NCBI GenBank assembly: GCA_026182355.1
Contig: JAPFBL010001928.1
Span: 7,007,501 to 7,071,500 of the forward strand
Reading direction: 5' to 3'
DNA length: 64,000 nucleotides
Origin: Hermatobates lingyangjiaoensis
Lineage: Eukaryota > Arthropoda > Insecta > Hemiptera > Hermatobatidae
The notes under the pieces are model-generated. The model saw only the letters and a list, made by a program, of their open reading frames with translations, was not told the DNA's origin and ran no database searches. Made by a program: the position numbers and the translations under genes. Positions within the stretch are counted from its first letter, which is position 1. Each line of letters begins with the position of its first letter. Of this stretch, positions 45,000 to 56,348 are shown piece after piece.

Positions 45000-45000
<1 letters not shown>

Positions 45001-45001
<1 letters not shown>

Positions 45002-45110
45002 AACTGAGTAGCAGTTTGTTTCTCAACGCGAGTACTTCGCACTTCTTCGATGTTGAAATATCGAAGTGAGTTCTGTAGTGTCTTTCTGTGTTCTTTTCTC
45101 TGTGTGTTAT
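45001..45110 (+). mobile_element. PLE 3' end with core deleted, family F relative
   Basis: CACTTC (45040-45045) and GAAGTG (45063-45068) can form a perfect six-pair stem I around TTCGATGTT, GAA, ATAT, C. The CTGATGA and most of stem II are missing, so stem I, GAA and the palindrome survive without the catalytic core. Confidence 0.6.
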
Positions 45111-45175
45111 ATAGTATATATATATATATATATCGTATATAACAGATTCAATATATCGTATAACTATGTAGTAGT

Positions 45176-45380
45176 AGTAGTTGCAGTGGCAGTCCCACAA
45201 GGGAACACACACAGGCTGAACATTGGGGTCCTTTGTGATACCACACAATGAAGATTGATTCTTTATTGGGAGTCCTATAGTTTGGTTACTCAAGTACATT
45301 TACAGTATACTTTAACGAATACTTGACGTCGTACAGGCTCGAGACCGATGGTTTAACGTTCTTTCCAAAGGACGATGTAT
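45176..45380 (-). mobile_element. SINE, head-truncated, tail type A
   Basis: The minus strand keeps the core (CGTTAAACCATCGGTCTCG) and the type A tail to CACTGCAACTAC. The tRNA-like head is absent and AT-rich sequence follows. Confidence 0.82.
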
Positions 45381-45783
45381 AATTATGTATTATTATTTAT
45401 TAAATATTAATTAAAGTGACAACTAGAGAACACAAAAAAGAAGACTAATTCTCAGGATTGTCGATCATTTTGGCTGTCTTACTGTCTTCAAGAGAACAGA
45501 CAAAGAAAAAGGAGAAGGAACGAAGGAGCAGAGACGTTATATTAAATATTAATTCCTTTATACCTAATTTTTTTTAATTGTTTAATGTTTCGGTTTTCTT
45601 CTTTCTTTTATTGACTTCCTATGTTCCTTTGTTGAAACATTAAAACATTGATATTCAAAGTCTAATTATATTCTAGGAGATAGATAATTTCAAAAAATGG
45701 TCGTGCGATGGAAGCAGTTTATGGAAGATGGTGTTACATTCTTTAGTTGTAATGTGTTTGATTCATTCATAAAGGCAGTGTTG

Positions 45784-46104
45784 GGTTAGGTTGCAGTGGT
45801 AGTCCACAAGGGAACACACATACTCCGACCATTGACTCTTTGTGAAACCACACAATCAAGATTGATTCTACAGTGGGAGTCCTAAAGTTTGCCTTAACTC
45901 AAGTGTATTTAGAGTAGGGGATCTTTAACGAGTATTTGACATGGTACAGGCTCGGGACCAACGGTTTAACGTCCTTCTTCGAGAGACGACGTGCTCAGGT
46001 TTATTCACCTCCCGCATGAATAAATTGAGGGCCAGGTGGGAATCGAACCCCGGTCCTATCAGTTCAGAGACGAGTACGTTAACCACTGAGCTAAGCCTGG
46101 CCCC
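45784..46104 (-). mobile_element. tRNA-derived SINE, full length, tail type A
   Basis: The minus-strand head is GGGGCCAGGCTTAGCTCAG and box B GGGGTTCGATTCCC, followed by the conserved core and type A tail ending in CACTGCAACCTAACC. It sits directly downstream of the candidate exon at 46350-46446 in minus-strand direction. Confidence 0.88.
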
Positions 46105-46349
46105 AAAGGGAGTGTTAGTGAGTTCGGCAAGGAGGTTTGAGAGAAGGTTTGGATGGAGCGCTGAAGGGACAAGACGACGTGCGAGAGCGGTGGGGCTGAC
46201 CCACATCCCCTGGGGGTCTGGTCTAGTAGGCGCTCGTCCCCCTCCTTGCCGCACCGTTATAGCCGCCCATGCGACCCTCAAACCGACCCATTCCCCCTCG
46301 CTTTCAACTTGACTGCCTCCTTCCCAACCCAACCCAGCACACAGCCACT

Positions 46350-46446
46350 TTAAATAACAACCTGGCGTGCTTTCATGAATGCCTGTCTCATGTCTGCAGG
46401 TGATTTCCATGCGCACTCCACGCTCAGGGCAGTTATTCGTGCCAAC
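46350..46446 (-). CDS. Candidate terminal exon, unrecognised product
   Basis: On the minus strand a pyrimidine-rich tract (GTTTTTCCCTTACCACCTTC) ends in TAG at 46447-46449. It is followed by a frame reading LARITALSVECAWKS, then PADMRQAFMKARQVVI and a TAA at 46350-46352. This combination of a good acceptor, protein-like sequence and stop is unusual in this window. The GC-rich 46110-46345 would be 3' UTR, and the SINE follows. A plus-strand frame through the same bases (GDFHAHSTLRAVIRANLEGG) is an alternative. I do not recognise either product. Confidence 0.3.
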
Positions 46447-46544
46447 CTAGAAGGTGGTAAGGGAAAAACACTAAATAACATGTTACAATACAATCAAAAC
46501 CACAAACAACAGTATTGTATGCTACTCAGGAAAATATATTACGT

Positions 46545-47215
46545 CTTCACCGCAAATAATTTATTTTACGACTTAGTGTTTATCATCAGGCACATTTAAA
46601 TGTAAAGACGTAATGCATAAAATTTTTTAAAGTTATATCAAGCAACCAAAATTTACTTTTTTTTTTTTTTGACAGGGAATAGGTGTAAAATGCATTTTAG
46701 ACACCCCGATAATGAAATTCTGAAAAGTACCAGACTCCCAGCAAGTCAGACTACAAACGCAAAACACCATCCTTATCCAAGTTTACCCTTTTATTGTTCA
46801 CTGATGATGTAAGATGGAAAGGCCTCGCATTACCTTGTAAAATAAACCAAAAGAAGTTAGTTGTTTAGACTAAAACATTCTCTAAGTGTTTAGTGGTGGA
46901 GAAGTTAGTAAACATATTAAGTAAGATAACATATATGTATGTTAACTAAGATAACATGTATTTATGTTATTTCCTCAATCACTGAACACCCATTCTGAGG
47001 CATACATGTAACTCGTTTTGTTTTCTTTTAATTAACATTTTGGTTTCTTTATATAACCTCCAAATATTTTTATACATTTTATCTTTGTATTTTAGATGTG
47101 CCTGATGATTCAAACTAAGTGTTCGAAACGCGTCGTAAAATAGATCCCTTATGGTGAAGACGTAATATATTTTCCTCACTACCATGAGTAATACCACACA
47201 AGAACTGCTTCATAG
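46545..47215. repeat. Loose inverted pair, family A-like ends
   Basis: The left end (minus) carries GCCTGATGATAAACACTAAG. The right end (plus) carries CTGATGA, T, then GTGTTC, GAA, ACGCGT, C at 47102-47134. GAAGACGTAATATATTTTCC occurs in both. Stem II is mismatched in both copies. Confidence 0.7.
46654..46780 (+). repeat. Dispersed repeat, diverged copy
   Basis: A T-run, GGTGTAAAATGCATTTTAGA and ACCAGACTCCCAGCAAGTCAG roughly follow the 25648-25750 and 56236-56348 repeat. It lies inside the spacer of the preceding inverted pair. Confidence 0.45.
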
Positions 47216-47219
47216 CTCG

Positions 47220-48030
47220 TGAGCATTGTATGCATTACTGTAGTAATATAAGTTCGTTTATTATTTTTTTCCTAGCACTTGGTTTAATTATTTACTTAAA
47301 TTAAGTTAATATACAGTTCAGAGTAATTGATTTGACTACTGAAATTATAAAATTATTTTATTTTTGTGTAGAATGTTGATGCTTTTGTGAAACTTGCTAT
47401 TTTCTATGTATTATTGAATCTAAAACTGCTGTTTTGATCCTTTTTTTTCTCGAATGATGATGCTGTAATTTGCCTAAACTCCCTTTCTTGGTGGCAATAA
47501 ATGTTTAGGCAACAACAATAGTTCAGTTGTACAAACCACCTGTTGTTGTTTATCGAGTTCATTACATCACTACAAAAATAATTCCTCTTGGAAATATGGG
47601 AGTTTGAAAATGCACTAAGTTTAAAGAATATAGGTCAAAATGGCATTTTTTTATTTAAATGAGGGAGACACGTACATGCACACTCATGCTGAATCCTATT
47701 TGAATTCAAGCCTCCGCATGATTTTGAATTTTAAAGGAATATTTTATTTGTTCAGAAGATGTTCCTTCTTGTGAGTGACTATAACGTGAGTCATGCTCGA
47801 ACAAAGTCCCGAAGGGGTTTTATGTCATCCCTGAAGAAGTAAATAGTGATGAAAGGTTGATGTGCTCATTGAATTCTTAACATAATGTGTTTAGTTTTAA
47901 ATTATTAAAATACTTCGATTATTTACAATTTTACCTTAAATAATATGCTAAATGTACTTGTGTAGTAGCATCAGCTAAAGTGCTAAAGTCCACCCATTGC
48001 TAGTGCTATAAATATGAAGCAAGCATAGGA
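47220..48030. other. AT-rich stretch, no gene seen
   Basis: A possible decayed PLE end at 47830-47870 (CCTGAAGAAGTAAATAGTG, GAAAGG, TTGATGTG) lacks a stem II. Nothing else is recognised. Confidence 0.4.
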
Positions 48031-48035
48031 TAACC

Positions 48036-48220
48036 TTCAACGTTCAAACCACAATAAGAAAAGAGAAAAAGATCTTTCAATCGTAACAAACGATGTTCTT
48101 CATAATCAAATCCCAACTGACTGGGATTGAAAGATCTTAGTCTTTTTTCTCATTTCTTATTATGGTTTGAACATTGATTGTTGTTTCATGTGCTTATTCT
48201 AAAATCTTGCTAAACAATAA
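48036..48220. repeat. Decayed family B PLE-end palindrome
   Basis: The arm order is kept (AACCACAATAAGAAAAGAG, GATCTTTCAATCGTAACAA; then GATTGAAAGATCTTAGTC and TTGATTGTTGTTTCATGTG). The right side has lost the CTGACGA core. Confidence 0.8.
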
Positions 48221-48616
48221 TATACACGATAAATGTAAATACTTTATCAGTTAATTTATGAGAAAAATTTGCAAATATTATTTGTTCTACATAATAATTT
48301 GTAAATATGATATCATTATATGATGTTAATAATAATAAAGAAACTATAAAGCGAAATTAATAACAGAGAGATATAAAATTCAATAGGATTTTATACTTTT
48401 CTTCCTCAATATGATGATTGAACAAGACTTTCCTCTTTTTTGCTGGAAATGAACTTCACTACCTAATTTTTTTTTCCATTTGCAATATTTCTTTTACTAT
48501 TTCGATTTATTTTTGCTTTATCATTTGAATATGGTGAAATAAAATGATGTTATTTAATTTTTCTAACATTTATTATTAACCGTTCAATTTTTAAAATGCT
48601 TTAGATTTTAAGTAGT

Positions 48617-48910
48617 GGGCCAAGTTAGCTCAGTGGTTAACGCACTCGCCTCTGAACTAATAGGTCCTCGATTTATTCACGCGGGAGGTGAATAAATCTG
48701 AGCACGTTGTCCCTCGGAGAAGGACGTTAAACCGTCGGTCCCGAGCCTTTACGATGTCAGGTACTCGTTAAAGATTCCTATTTTAAACACAATTGAGTTA
48801 GGCAAAATTTAGGATTACATTGTACAATCAATTTTCATTGTGTGGTATCCCAAAGGGCCAATGGTCGGCCTACATGTGTTCCCTTGTGGGGCTGCCACTG
48901 CTACCTAACC
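48617..48910 (+). mobile_element. SINE, box B deleted, tail type A
   Basis: The head (GGGCCAAGTTAGCTCAGTGG) runs from GAACTAATAGGTC straight to CTCGATTTATTCACGCGGG. The box B region and the acceptor 3' strand are absent. The core and type A tail are complete to CACTGCTACCTAACC. Confidence 0.88.
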
Positions 48911-48929
48911 TAATATAGATTTTTAGTAG

Positions 48930-50040
48930 AAATATTGCTATTTGGATGGTACCTTAAAAATACAGTTTATTATGTTTTTCAAACTATCGTTTTCATATTT
49001 TCGTACTCTATTTACACACACGAACAATCATAATTTTATCGTTTATTTAATTTAAAGGAACCAAATATACACAGCTTCTGTAGAAGTTTCTTCTAAGATT
49101 ACGTACTTTTCTAGGACAAAGTCGTCCAATATTTTTATGGTTGAGGTAAACTCCTTTTTATAAAAAAAAATCGAGGTCAAGCAATGTTGAGAGGAAAATA
49201 ACACCTTTGTTTAATGTTTGCTAATATGTAACATTTATTAAGTAATTCAGGAAAAACGATTCAGTTGGAAATGCAATTATGTCAAGGAAAAAACTATAAA
49301 TGTGATTTAGATATACTTTATTGATCGTTAATATTATGAATGTCAGGTATGTTGATATATTCATTGAGAATTCAGGTTATTTCAAAAGTGAAAGAATCTA
49401 TTAACATTATAATTGTGTGATTAACATGGCTTAAATGTTTGCGTGTCCATCATTAGTAATATGACTGCTAATTTAAAAAAAAAATAATACCTTGAAAGGG
49501 TAATGGCGATTTTACAGTGGTTTAGAAATACGCTTGCAGATTGATTTACAGCATTGCCTGTAGCACATTAGTTATTCCAGCTTTGCAAGTCATCTAATAA
49601 ACGAGCTTTGTTTGTTTACCCTATACTTTTTCACATGATCCGATAAAAAAAAAGAGAATTTGTTTTCTAACATTTTTTTATTAACAAAATATTCATAGTG
49701 TTTAACAAAAATATTAAGTTAAATTACTAATTAATTTTACTTATAACTATGTATGTTGGTCGCCTGTTATATTATGCAGGTTATAAATTCTGTTTATTAA
49801 GTTCTACTTTGTTTAAATATACATGCACTTTATGTTTTTACAAAGTAAACACATTTTAAGAATGAATAATGATTAACTTAAAATCTTGCCAGATCGACTG
49901 TTTCTCTCGTCCTGAATGAAGGAAGTAAAGTGTTTTTTTTTATTATTATTTTTGTTATTGTGCAGTTGCATTTCCAGTTTGATTTTACGTAGGGAATCCT
50001 GAAGACTCTCTTGCTTGAGTTTTTAGAGCAAAACCTTTGT
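48930..50040. other. AT-rich intergenic stretch, no gene seen
   Basis: No repeats or frames of note. Confidence 0.5.
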
Positions 50041-50194
50041 CGCGTATGTTATACATTGTACAGCCTCGGGCAGACGGTTCTAAGCGCTAGTCGAGATGGG
50101 TTATCACAACATCAGTCTTCTCGTGGCTTCGAAATATGTGTCATTGCTATATTTAAACTCGAACCTGCAAAACCACAATGTGTCAAGTACATGG

Positions 50195-50513
50195 TTTTTT
50201 TTTATTGTTTTAACAGATCCCGTAGCGGGTGATAACATCAGCCGTTTGCCGGCTTTTTATTCATTCAATGATTCTACAGATTCTACATTGGGAGTCCTAC
50301 ATTTTGCCTAACTCAAGTGCATTTTGAATATGGATCTTTAACGAGTACCTGACATGGTACAGGCTTGGAACCAACGGCTTAACATCCTCTCTGAGAGACG
50401 ATGTACTCAGATTTATTCACGTCCCGCATGAATAAATCGAGGGCCAGGTGGTGATCGAACCCCGGACTACCAGCCCAGAGGCGAGTACGTTAACCACTGA
50501 GCTAACCTGATCC
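50195..50513 (-). mobile_element. tRNA-derived SINE, tail type B
   Basis: The head and core match the other SINEs. After GGACTCCCAATGTAGAATC the tail differs from type A: GCCGGCAAACGGCTGATG, ATCACCCGCTACGGGATC and TTAAAACAATAAAA. This tail is shared with 51963-52206 and 52238-52558. Confidence 0.87.
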
Positions 50514-50569
50514 TTCTTCGAACAATCACATGTTAATATATAAACTCAATAAATACATGTTAACAATAT

Positions 50570-50720
50570 TTCTCAATAAATACGTGGAACAACAATCAAT
50601 GTTGAAACCACAATAAGAAATGGAAAAAAATACTTAGATCCTTGAACCGCAACAAACGGTCTTCGTCATAGGTTTGTGTTTTGTGTCCAACTATTGTGTT
50701 TTGAACATTGAAAGTTAATT
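50570..50720. repeat. Decayed family B PLE-end
   Basis: AACAATCAATG, ACCACAATAAGAAATGG and CGCAACAAACGGTCTTCGTC, then a short reverse arm (ATTGTGTTTTGAACATTG). Confidence 0.7.
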
Positions 50721-50724
50721 TATA

Positions 50725-51955
50725 TGGACACATTTTTAATAAAGTCGTATCCTAAAATAGCCCAGTAAAACATATTTCACTGATTTTAATCTCTATGTGT
50801 TCCACAGGGATTAAAATACAGTTAAAATGCACCTCTAAAATGTATATATTTTTTATAATGACTAAAATGTAATGGTAGTTTTATTAAACAGTAGTAGTAG
50901 CAGTCAATAGTTTTAATTAATTAAGAAGATGTTTCTATCCATTGCAGGATTGAATGGAGCAAATTTAATGATTGACATTTCACCGTAGTGATAATATTTC
51001 CCACATCTCTTAAATCTCGTTTGAAAGAGTGACAGAGTGATGGTGCCGAAAACAGCAATGGGAAACTGACAGAGAGAGAATACATAACATTTTTCAGTAA
51101 CCCAACATATCCATATAATTGGATGAAACATAATTTCAACAGCTTGAGTAACATAAACAATTTTTTTAAACCTGTTCCCTAAGGGATTTGTTATTTTTTT
51201 CTGTTTACTCTGTGATGTCTTCCATTGAGAAATTTTCGATCAACTCTTATTTTTAATTAATACTTCTTCAATGTTATTAATTATTCCCATGTACTTACAG
51301 CAAAAAAAAAAAAGTTTCAAACTTCCAATCATTGGTATTTCTTTCTCCTTCTTTTGTGATATCATGTCTTTGTTTCGTTTGTCGTTCACTGTTTGTATTT
51401 GACTCTTTTGGCGTGTTATCATTTCGTTTCTCACTCTTTTGTCTTGTCAGTTTGTTTTATTATAAATTTTCAAGAAGTGTATGAAAGCTCCTAATTGAAT
51501 TTATAATTGAGTCATGTTGATGCACATTTTTCAAAATTAATGAAAATGTTTTGCTTTGTTATTTTTTTTTTATGTGATGAAAATATTATCATAACAAAAC
51601 AAGTTTTAAAATACTGCTGTTAAAAGTTGATTTCATCTACTTGTGTTAGCAATTTATGAAAATATCCTTGTTTTAAGTGAAGGTTTAATTTGCGCAGGTT
51701 TATATTTTTTACGGACCTACTCTCGTTAAACTTGGTACTTTATAATGGGAGATATATGGGGTCTATTTTCAGCAAGTCTCTCTTTAATTAGCACGCAGAC
51801 TGCGTTAGCGGTTCAACTCTACATGGAAATCTTCAATTTTGCTTACTGAGGTGTAATTAGCGTGGGCATTATTTATTAGAGGCTAGCATTGCTTTGCTTT
51901 CTCTTTTGACATTGTCATTTCAGGCAACTGCTTAAAAAAATTCACAATTTTGAGA
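50725..51955. other. AT-rich intergenic stretch, no gene seen
   Basis: Two overlapping chance frames on the minus strand near 50913-51160 have no recognised domain. The word TAATTAGCGTGGGC at 51856 also occurs at 15921. Confidence 0.45.
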
Positions 51956-51962
51956 ACTATTA

Positions 51963-52206
51963 TCCCCACCTGGCCCTTAATATATTCACGCGGGAGGTGA
52001 ATAAATCTGAATACGTCGTCCCTCGGAGAGGATGTTATGCCGTCGGTCCCGAGCCTGTACGATGTCAGGCTCGTTAAAGATCTCTATCCGAAATGCACTT
52101 GACTTAGGAAACATTTAGGTCTCGCCATTAGAATCTGTAGAATAATTGATCAAACAAAAAACCGGTAAACAGGGCTGACGTTATAGCTCGCTAGGATATC
52201 AGTTTA
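51963..52206 (+). mobile_element. SINE, head-truncated, tail type B
   Basis: It begins at CCCCACCTGGCCC, the acceptor end of the tRNA-like head, then the core and type B tail (ACCGGTAAACAG, GACGTTATAGCTCGCTAGG, TTAAACAATAAATAA). Confidence 0.88.
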
Positions 52207-52237
52207 AACAATAAATAACACATGATTGTTTGAAGAA

Positions 52238-52558
52238 GGGCCAGGTTAGCTAAATGGTTAACATATTTGCCTCTGGACTGGTGGTCCGGGGTTCGAACCC
52301 CACCTGGTCCTCGATTTATTCATGCGGGCGTGAATAAACATGAATACGTTGTCCCTCGTAGAGGACGTTAAGTCGTTGGTCCCAAGCCTCTACGATGTCA
52401 GGAATTCGTTAAAGATCCCAACTCGAAATGCACTTGAGTTAGGCAAAATTTAGGACTCGCAATGTAGAATCTGTAGAATCACCGATCAAACAAAAAACCG
52501 GTAAATGACTGACGTTATCGCTCGTTAGGGGATCAGTTTAAACAATAAAAAAAAAAAA
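52238..52558 (+). mobile_element. tRNA-derived SINE, full length, tail type B
   Basis: The head GGGCCAGGTTAGCTAAATGG and box B GGGGTTCGAACCCC are followed by the core and type B tail ending in AAACAATAAAAAAAAAAAA. It follows the preceding SINE in the same orientation. Confidence 0.9.
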
Positions 52559-52639
52559 CTATCGTACGATAAATATTCAAATGTTATAAACTTATTTTTT
52601 GTATTCGCTTAGTTTTGGAATATTTGTCTGTTTTTATCT

Positions 52640-53063
52640 TGGTTTTTTATATTATTTCAGTAGTATAGAGTTCAATATTTGCTTAACTCGGAAATCTGTT
52701 TCTTTTTTAATATTCCTTCCTTTACTGCACTACATGGTTTATAAATCCAGGCTGCTACTGCCAATGTTTGTTTTAGGTTTCATTACTGTTATGTTCTCTT
52801 TTATATTTTGAGCCCCAGTGTTTACATTTTTATTTGGTTTGCCTATATTCAGTGTTTAAACCCAATAAAAATGTAAACACTGGGTCTCAAAATACAAATG
52901 AGAACATAACAGTAATGAAACCTCCAATAAACATGGACACTAGTCCAGACGAATTCCTGTTTATAAACCATGTAGTGCAGTAAAGGAAGGAATGTTGAAA
53001 AAGAAACAGATTTCTGAGGTTAGCAAATATTGAACTTTATACTTCTGAAATAATGTAAAACAA
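52640..53063. repeat. Inverted repeat, arms about 195 bp
   Basis: The arms share GAAATCTGTTTCTTTTT, CCTTCCTTTACTGCACTACA, TTCATTACTGTTATGTTCTC and CAGTGTTTACATTTTTAT. The right arm continues to 53260 with a PLE-like end: CTTGAAGA, A, GATATAAATATATGTC, AAA, ATGTTGGCTAGAGTG (53206-53250), a decayed ribozyme-like motif. Confidence 0.9.
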
Positions 53064-53594
53064 CATATCAATGTGAAAATCCATAGCTGTAATACCAGAT
53101 GTATCAGTCACTATCTTTCTATTAATAATCATTTATAAAGTTTTAAATGAAAACAATCACCAGAATTGTAGTAGTATAGTGCTAATTGTAAAAAACATGT
53201 TGCCTTGAAGAAGATATAAATATATGTCAAAATGTTGGCTAGAGTGAAATAGTTTTAACCATAAATTATAAGACCTAAATTTTAAAAAAATCTTTTAACA
53301 TATGAATATTGACTCGAAAAAGCAAGTCATAAGGAATTTGTCTAATGATGACATCCTTCTTGTGTATGGTGTCTGTAGCTGGATATGTTTGTTCATTACT
53401 TTGTGGGCCTTGCTTTGTCAAGGTCCTCCTAATGGATCACTGGTTACATGAACTGTAATGCTGAGTCAAGGCTATCTTTCCATTGTATTGCTTCAGTCTA
53501 ATCTAAAACGTCCAATTGAAGGTAATATTATACCAACTTTGGTTTTATTATGAAATATAAATAAATAATCTAAGTTTAATATGTATGTCATAAA

Positions 53595-53946
53595 ATTGTA
53601 AGCCTTCTTTAGTTGCTGTATTGGCCGCTAGGGTTAGTAAAGTAGGTTATATAACCGTACTCTTTAAAGAGTGAATACAATCTTTGATTTAGTTTATATA
53701 ATAAGTCACTCTTGGCTTGGGGAGATGAACTGGTTTCAATCTTAAACGTTTAAACTCAATTGCTGAAAGGTAAGAATATATTTCATTAATAGTTATGATG
53801 ACTATACACTACAATGTATAATAACAAGAATGAAAATAGTTTACCTAAAAGTAAACGAAAAGTAAGTTAGTACATATTTTCTCTCTAAAGAGTAAGGTTA
53901 TATAACCTACTTCTCTAACAGTCCAGCAACTAAGGAGGCTTACAAT
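53595..53946. mobile_element. MITE-like element with terminal inverted repeats
   Basis: The ends are ATTGTAAGCCTTCTTTAGTT and the reverse complement of AACTAAGGAGGCTTACAAT, with inverted arms of about 75 bp including GTAGGTTATATAACC. No coding capacity in 352 bp. The target duplication is unclear. Confidence 0.6.
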
Positions 53947-53959
53947 ATGATTAATATAT

Positions 53960-55490
53960 ATTCCAATTATTGTTGTTATTCAGTCGTTAATTTACAGTAT
54001 ATATTGCCCTGACTAATAACTATATGTATGATTATGAAGGCTGTCCGCAGTTAATACGACATTATCAATGTTTACGCAATGTGTATTGAATTTTAAACAG
54101 TAAAATAAAAATTGATTAGTAGATTTAGGAAAGTAATAGCTGTTTTATGAAAAACTTGACGGCAATATGACTTATTTTATTAGTATTGTAGGAAATATGA
54201 AACCAAGTTAAAACCGTTTTATTGACTGCTACACTAAAAGCCGTGTGTATTACTAATGCAGATGTTTAGCTAATTACTAGTTCGAAAATCGAAGAAGGGA
54301 AACAAGTCACCTAATAGAACAATTGTTAAATTCATGCATTTCATCATTACCACAGAGGTTAGTATTATTAATATTAAACATATAATCTACCGTCTCACCT
54401 CGTATATTATATGTTTAATATTAATAAGAACAATTGTTATTTAGCTAGTTCTTTTATCAAGTGACATTCCCTATGATATATGCGGTTTTTATTTTCTGGT
54501 TTGACCATAAAAACCGGTGGAATATAAGTTTTTTATCTTTTGTTGCCTATCTACCAACAGTGTAATTTTTGGTAATAGGAAGAACCTTGATACTTATTTC
54601 ACTTTCATTACAAATAATTAATTGCGAAGTTCACAGTCTCTTATCTAATAGTATTTTTATTTTTAAAATATTTTATTCTAGTGATAAATGCTATAGAAAA
54701 CATCCAGTTTATTCAATCTGTTTCCCCTAAAATCTGAGTAATTTTGGAGTAACCGATTAATAATCGAAGTATTACGAATTCTTTTTTTAAAAGTTGGCAT
54801 CTTTATATGTGTACAACAATCTTCATTGGAGCATGTGATGCAGTAATATACTATTACTATTATACTATATATACTATACTGTACTATACTATACTATTAC
54901 AAAACTATAGCAAATGAAATGGTTTTGACTGATTCATAATAGAATTGGCTGTCTTATCTCGGTCCGTGTCTACAATAGCCAGCCATGATTACTGATAATG
55001 TGTTCCAAATGTCGTTAAGTATGATTTGTTTATTTCTTTACATATTTTTCAAGGTTTATTTTATTTACATGTTTGCGTTTAAAGAGACATAGCTTTACAC
55101 AGAGGTTATAAGGGTTTCCCTACTCTCCAGTAGGGATTTTGGAGTCATTTCTTTTTCTTAAATCACAACTCATACTTATATTGCACTAATGTTTATTTAA
55201 ATATAAGTTTATGAGTTGAAAACGGGAATTTTAGTTTAATCAAGTTCCCGTATAATTAGTTCTTGTTATATTCCTGATTTGGGAGAAGACCAAACACTTG
55301 TTTGAGTTTATTAAATAGACATTATTTACCTGTCCTAAACTCCCTCTGTTCCGATTGGTCATTCCTCAACATATGTTAACTATCAAACTCAGATTAGCAT
55401 GTTTTCGTTAAGTGAGAATGGCATATGGATAGAACTAATACATCAATCATGTTAAATACATCATTAATTGATATACGCATATCATTAAAC
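53960..55490. other. AT-rich stretch with small repeats
   Basis: A hairpin at about 54365-54425 pairs ATTAATATTAAACATATAAT with its reverse complement. An (ACTAT)n-type microsatellite occupies about 54851-54900. No gene is seen. Confidence 0.5.
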
Positions 55491-55492
55491 GA

Positions 55493-55530
55493 GGGGCCAG
55501 GTTAACTTAGTAGTTAACATACTCCAGGAA
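55493..55530 (+). mobile_element. SINE head fragment
   Basis: GGGGCCAGGTTAACTTAGTAG and TTAACATACTCC match the tRNA-like head only. Confidence 0.7.
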
Positions 55531-55534
55531 TATC

Positions 55535-55680
55535 CAGGGTATGATAACCACTTTGTTCACGTTGCGTCTTCAACGTGCTTGGTCTCCCTTTCTCTTTTCT
55601 TCTGAAGACGGATTGCCCGAAAATTTGAGTTTGTAAGTGTGTTTTTTTACTTTGTGTGCTACCTATCTTCAATTTTCAAC
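55535..55680 (+). mobile_element. PLE 3' end, family C'
   Basis: GTTGCGTCTTCAACGTGCTTGG, then the core at 55602 (CTGAAGA, C, GGATTGCCC, GAA, AATT, T, GAG) and TTGTAAGTGTG. It matches 7113-7270. Confidence 0.65.
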
Positions 55681-55869
55681 TGTTATTGCGTCCAGTTTGG
55701 ATCGTCTTTCCGTTTATCAAGTGTATATATGTATTTATATATATCATATGTATACATATGTATTCATATCATATATAAGTATTCATATATTCACATATTC
55801 AGACGCATCTGAATTGAATTCCCTTTGATGTGTTTGAGTTTATTTTGAAACATTTTAATAGATTGACCT

Positions 55870-56230
55870 GGCAGCTAGTGTGATTTAGGATTGTCAAAAG
55901 TTGATGGATACAGCCGTCTGTATTGTGGCGATTGATTCCCCTCTTAAAGCTTTCAGGGTGATTAGGCCTTACCTTAGCGGGTGACGTTGCTCCTTGAATC
56001 CGTTAGGTATCTCAGTTGAGTAATGCTTCCTACTTCACCTCCCTCTTAACCAATCAAATATAATTAGTTACTGTACCAAAAATTAATACAAAAAAAACAC
56101 AATTATAACCATTACTTTAACTACTCAACCTCTAATATCCCCCCCCCCCCCCCCACACACACACACACACACACACACACTTACACAACTTTAAAGTAAC
56201 ATTTATTCCTCTGAATTATAATTATAAAGG
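55870..56230. other. Unassigned stretch ending in poly-C and (CA)n
   Basis: About 16 C in a row (56140-56155) runs into (CA)n (56156-56180). No gene is seen. Confidence 0.6.
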
Positions 56231-56235
56231 TGTTT

Positions 56236-56348
56236 CTTCCATCCAAGATGTTTTTTTTTTGTATGGAGGTGAAATGCATTTACGCATATAGTGCTGGGCT
56301 TCCACATAAGTCAGAATACTAACTAAAACACCCCCTTTTCTTCTAGGA
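56236..56348 (+). repeat. Dispersed repeat, copy 2
   Basis: See 25648-25750. This copy keeps GGAGGTGAAATGCATTTACG and TGCTGGGCTTCCACATAAG. Confidence 0.7.

Noticed and set aside
45925..46416. 163-residue minus-strand frame as a gene
   Set aside because: It reads through the SINE and uses a different frame from the better exon candidate at 46350-46446; no domain is recognised.
47830..47870. CCTGAAGAAGTAAATAGTG as a hammerhead core
   Set aside because: No stem II can be formed between the core and GAAAGG.
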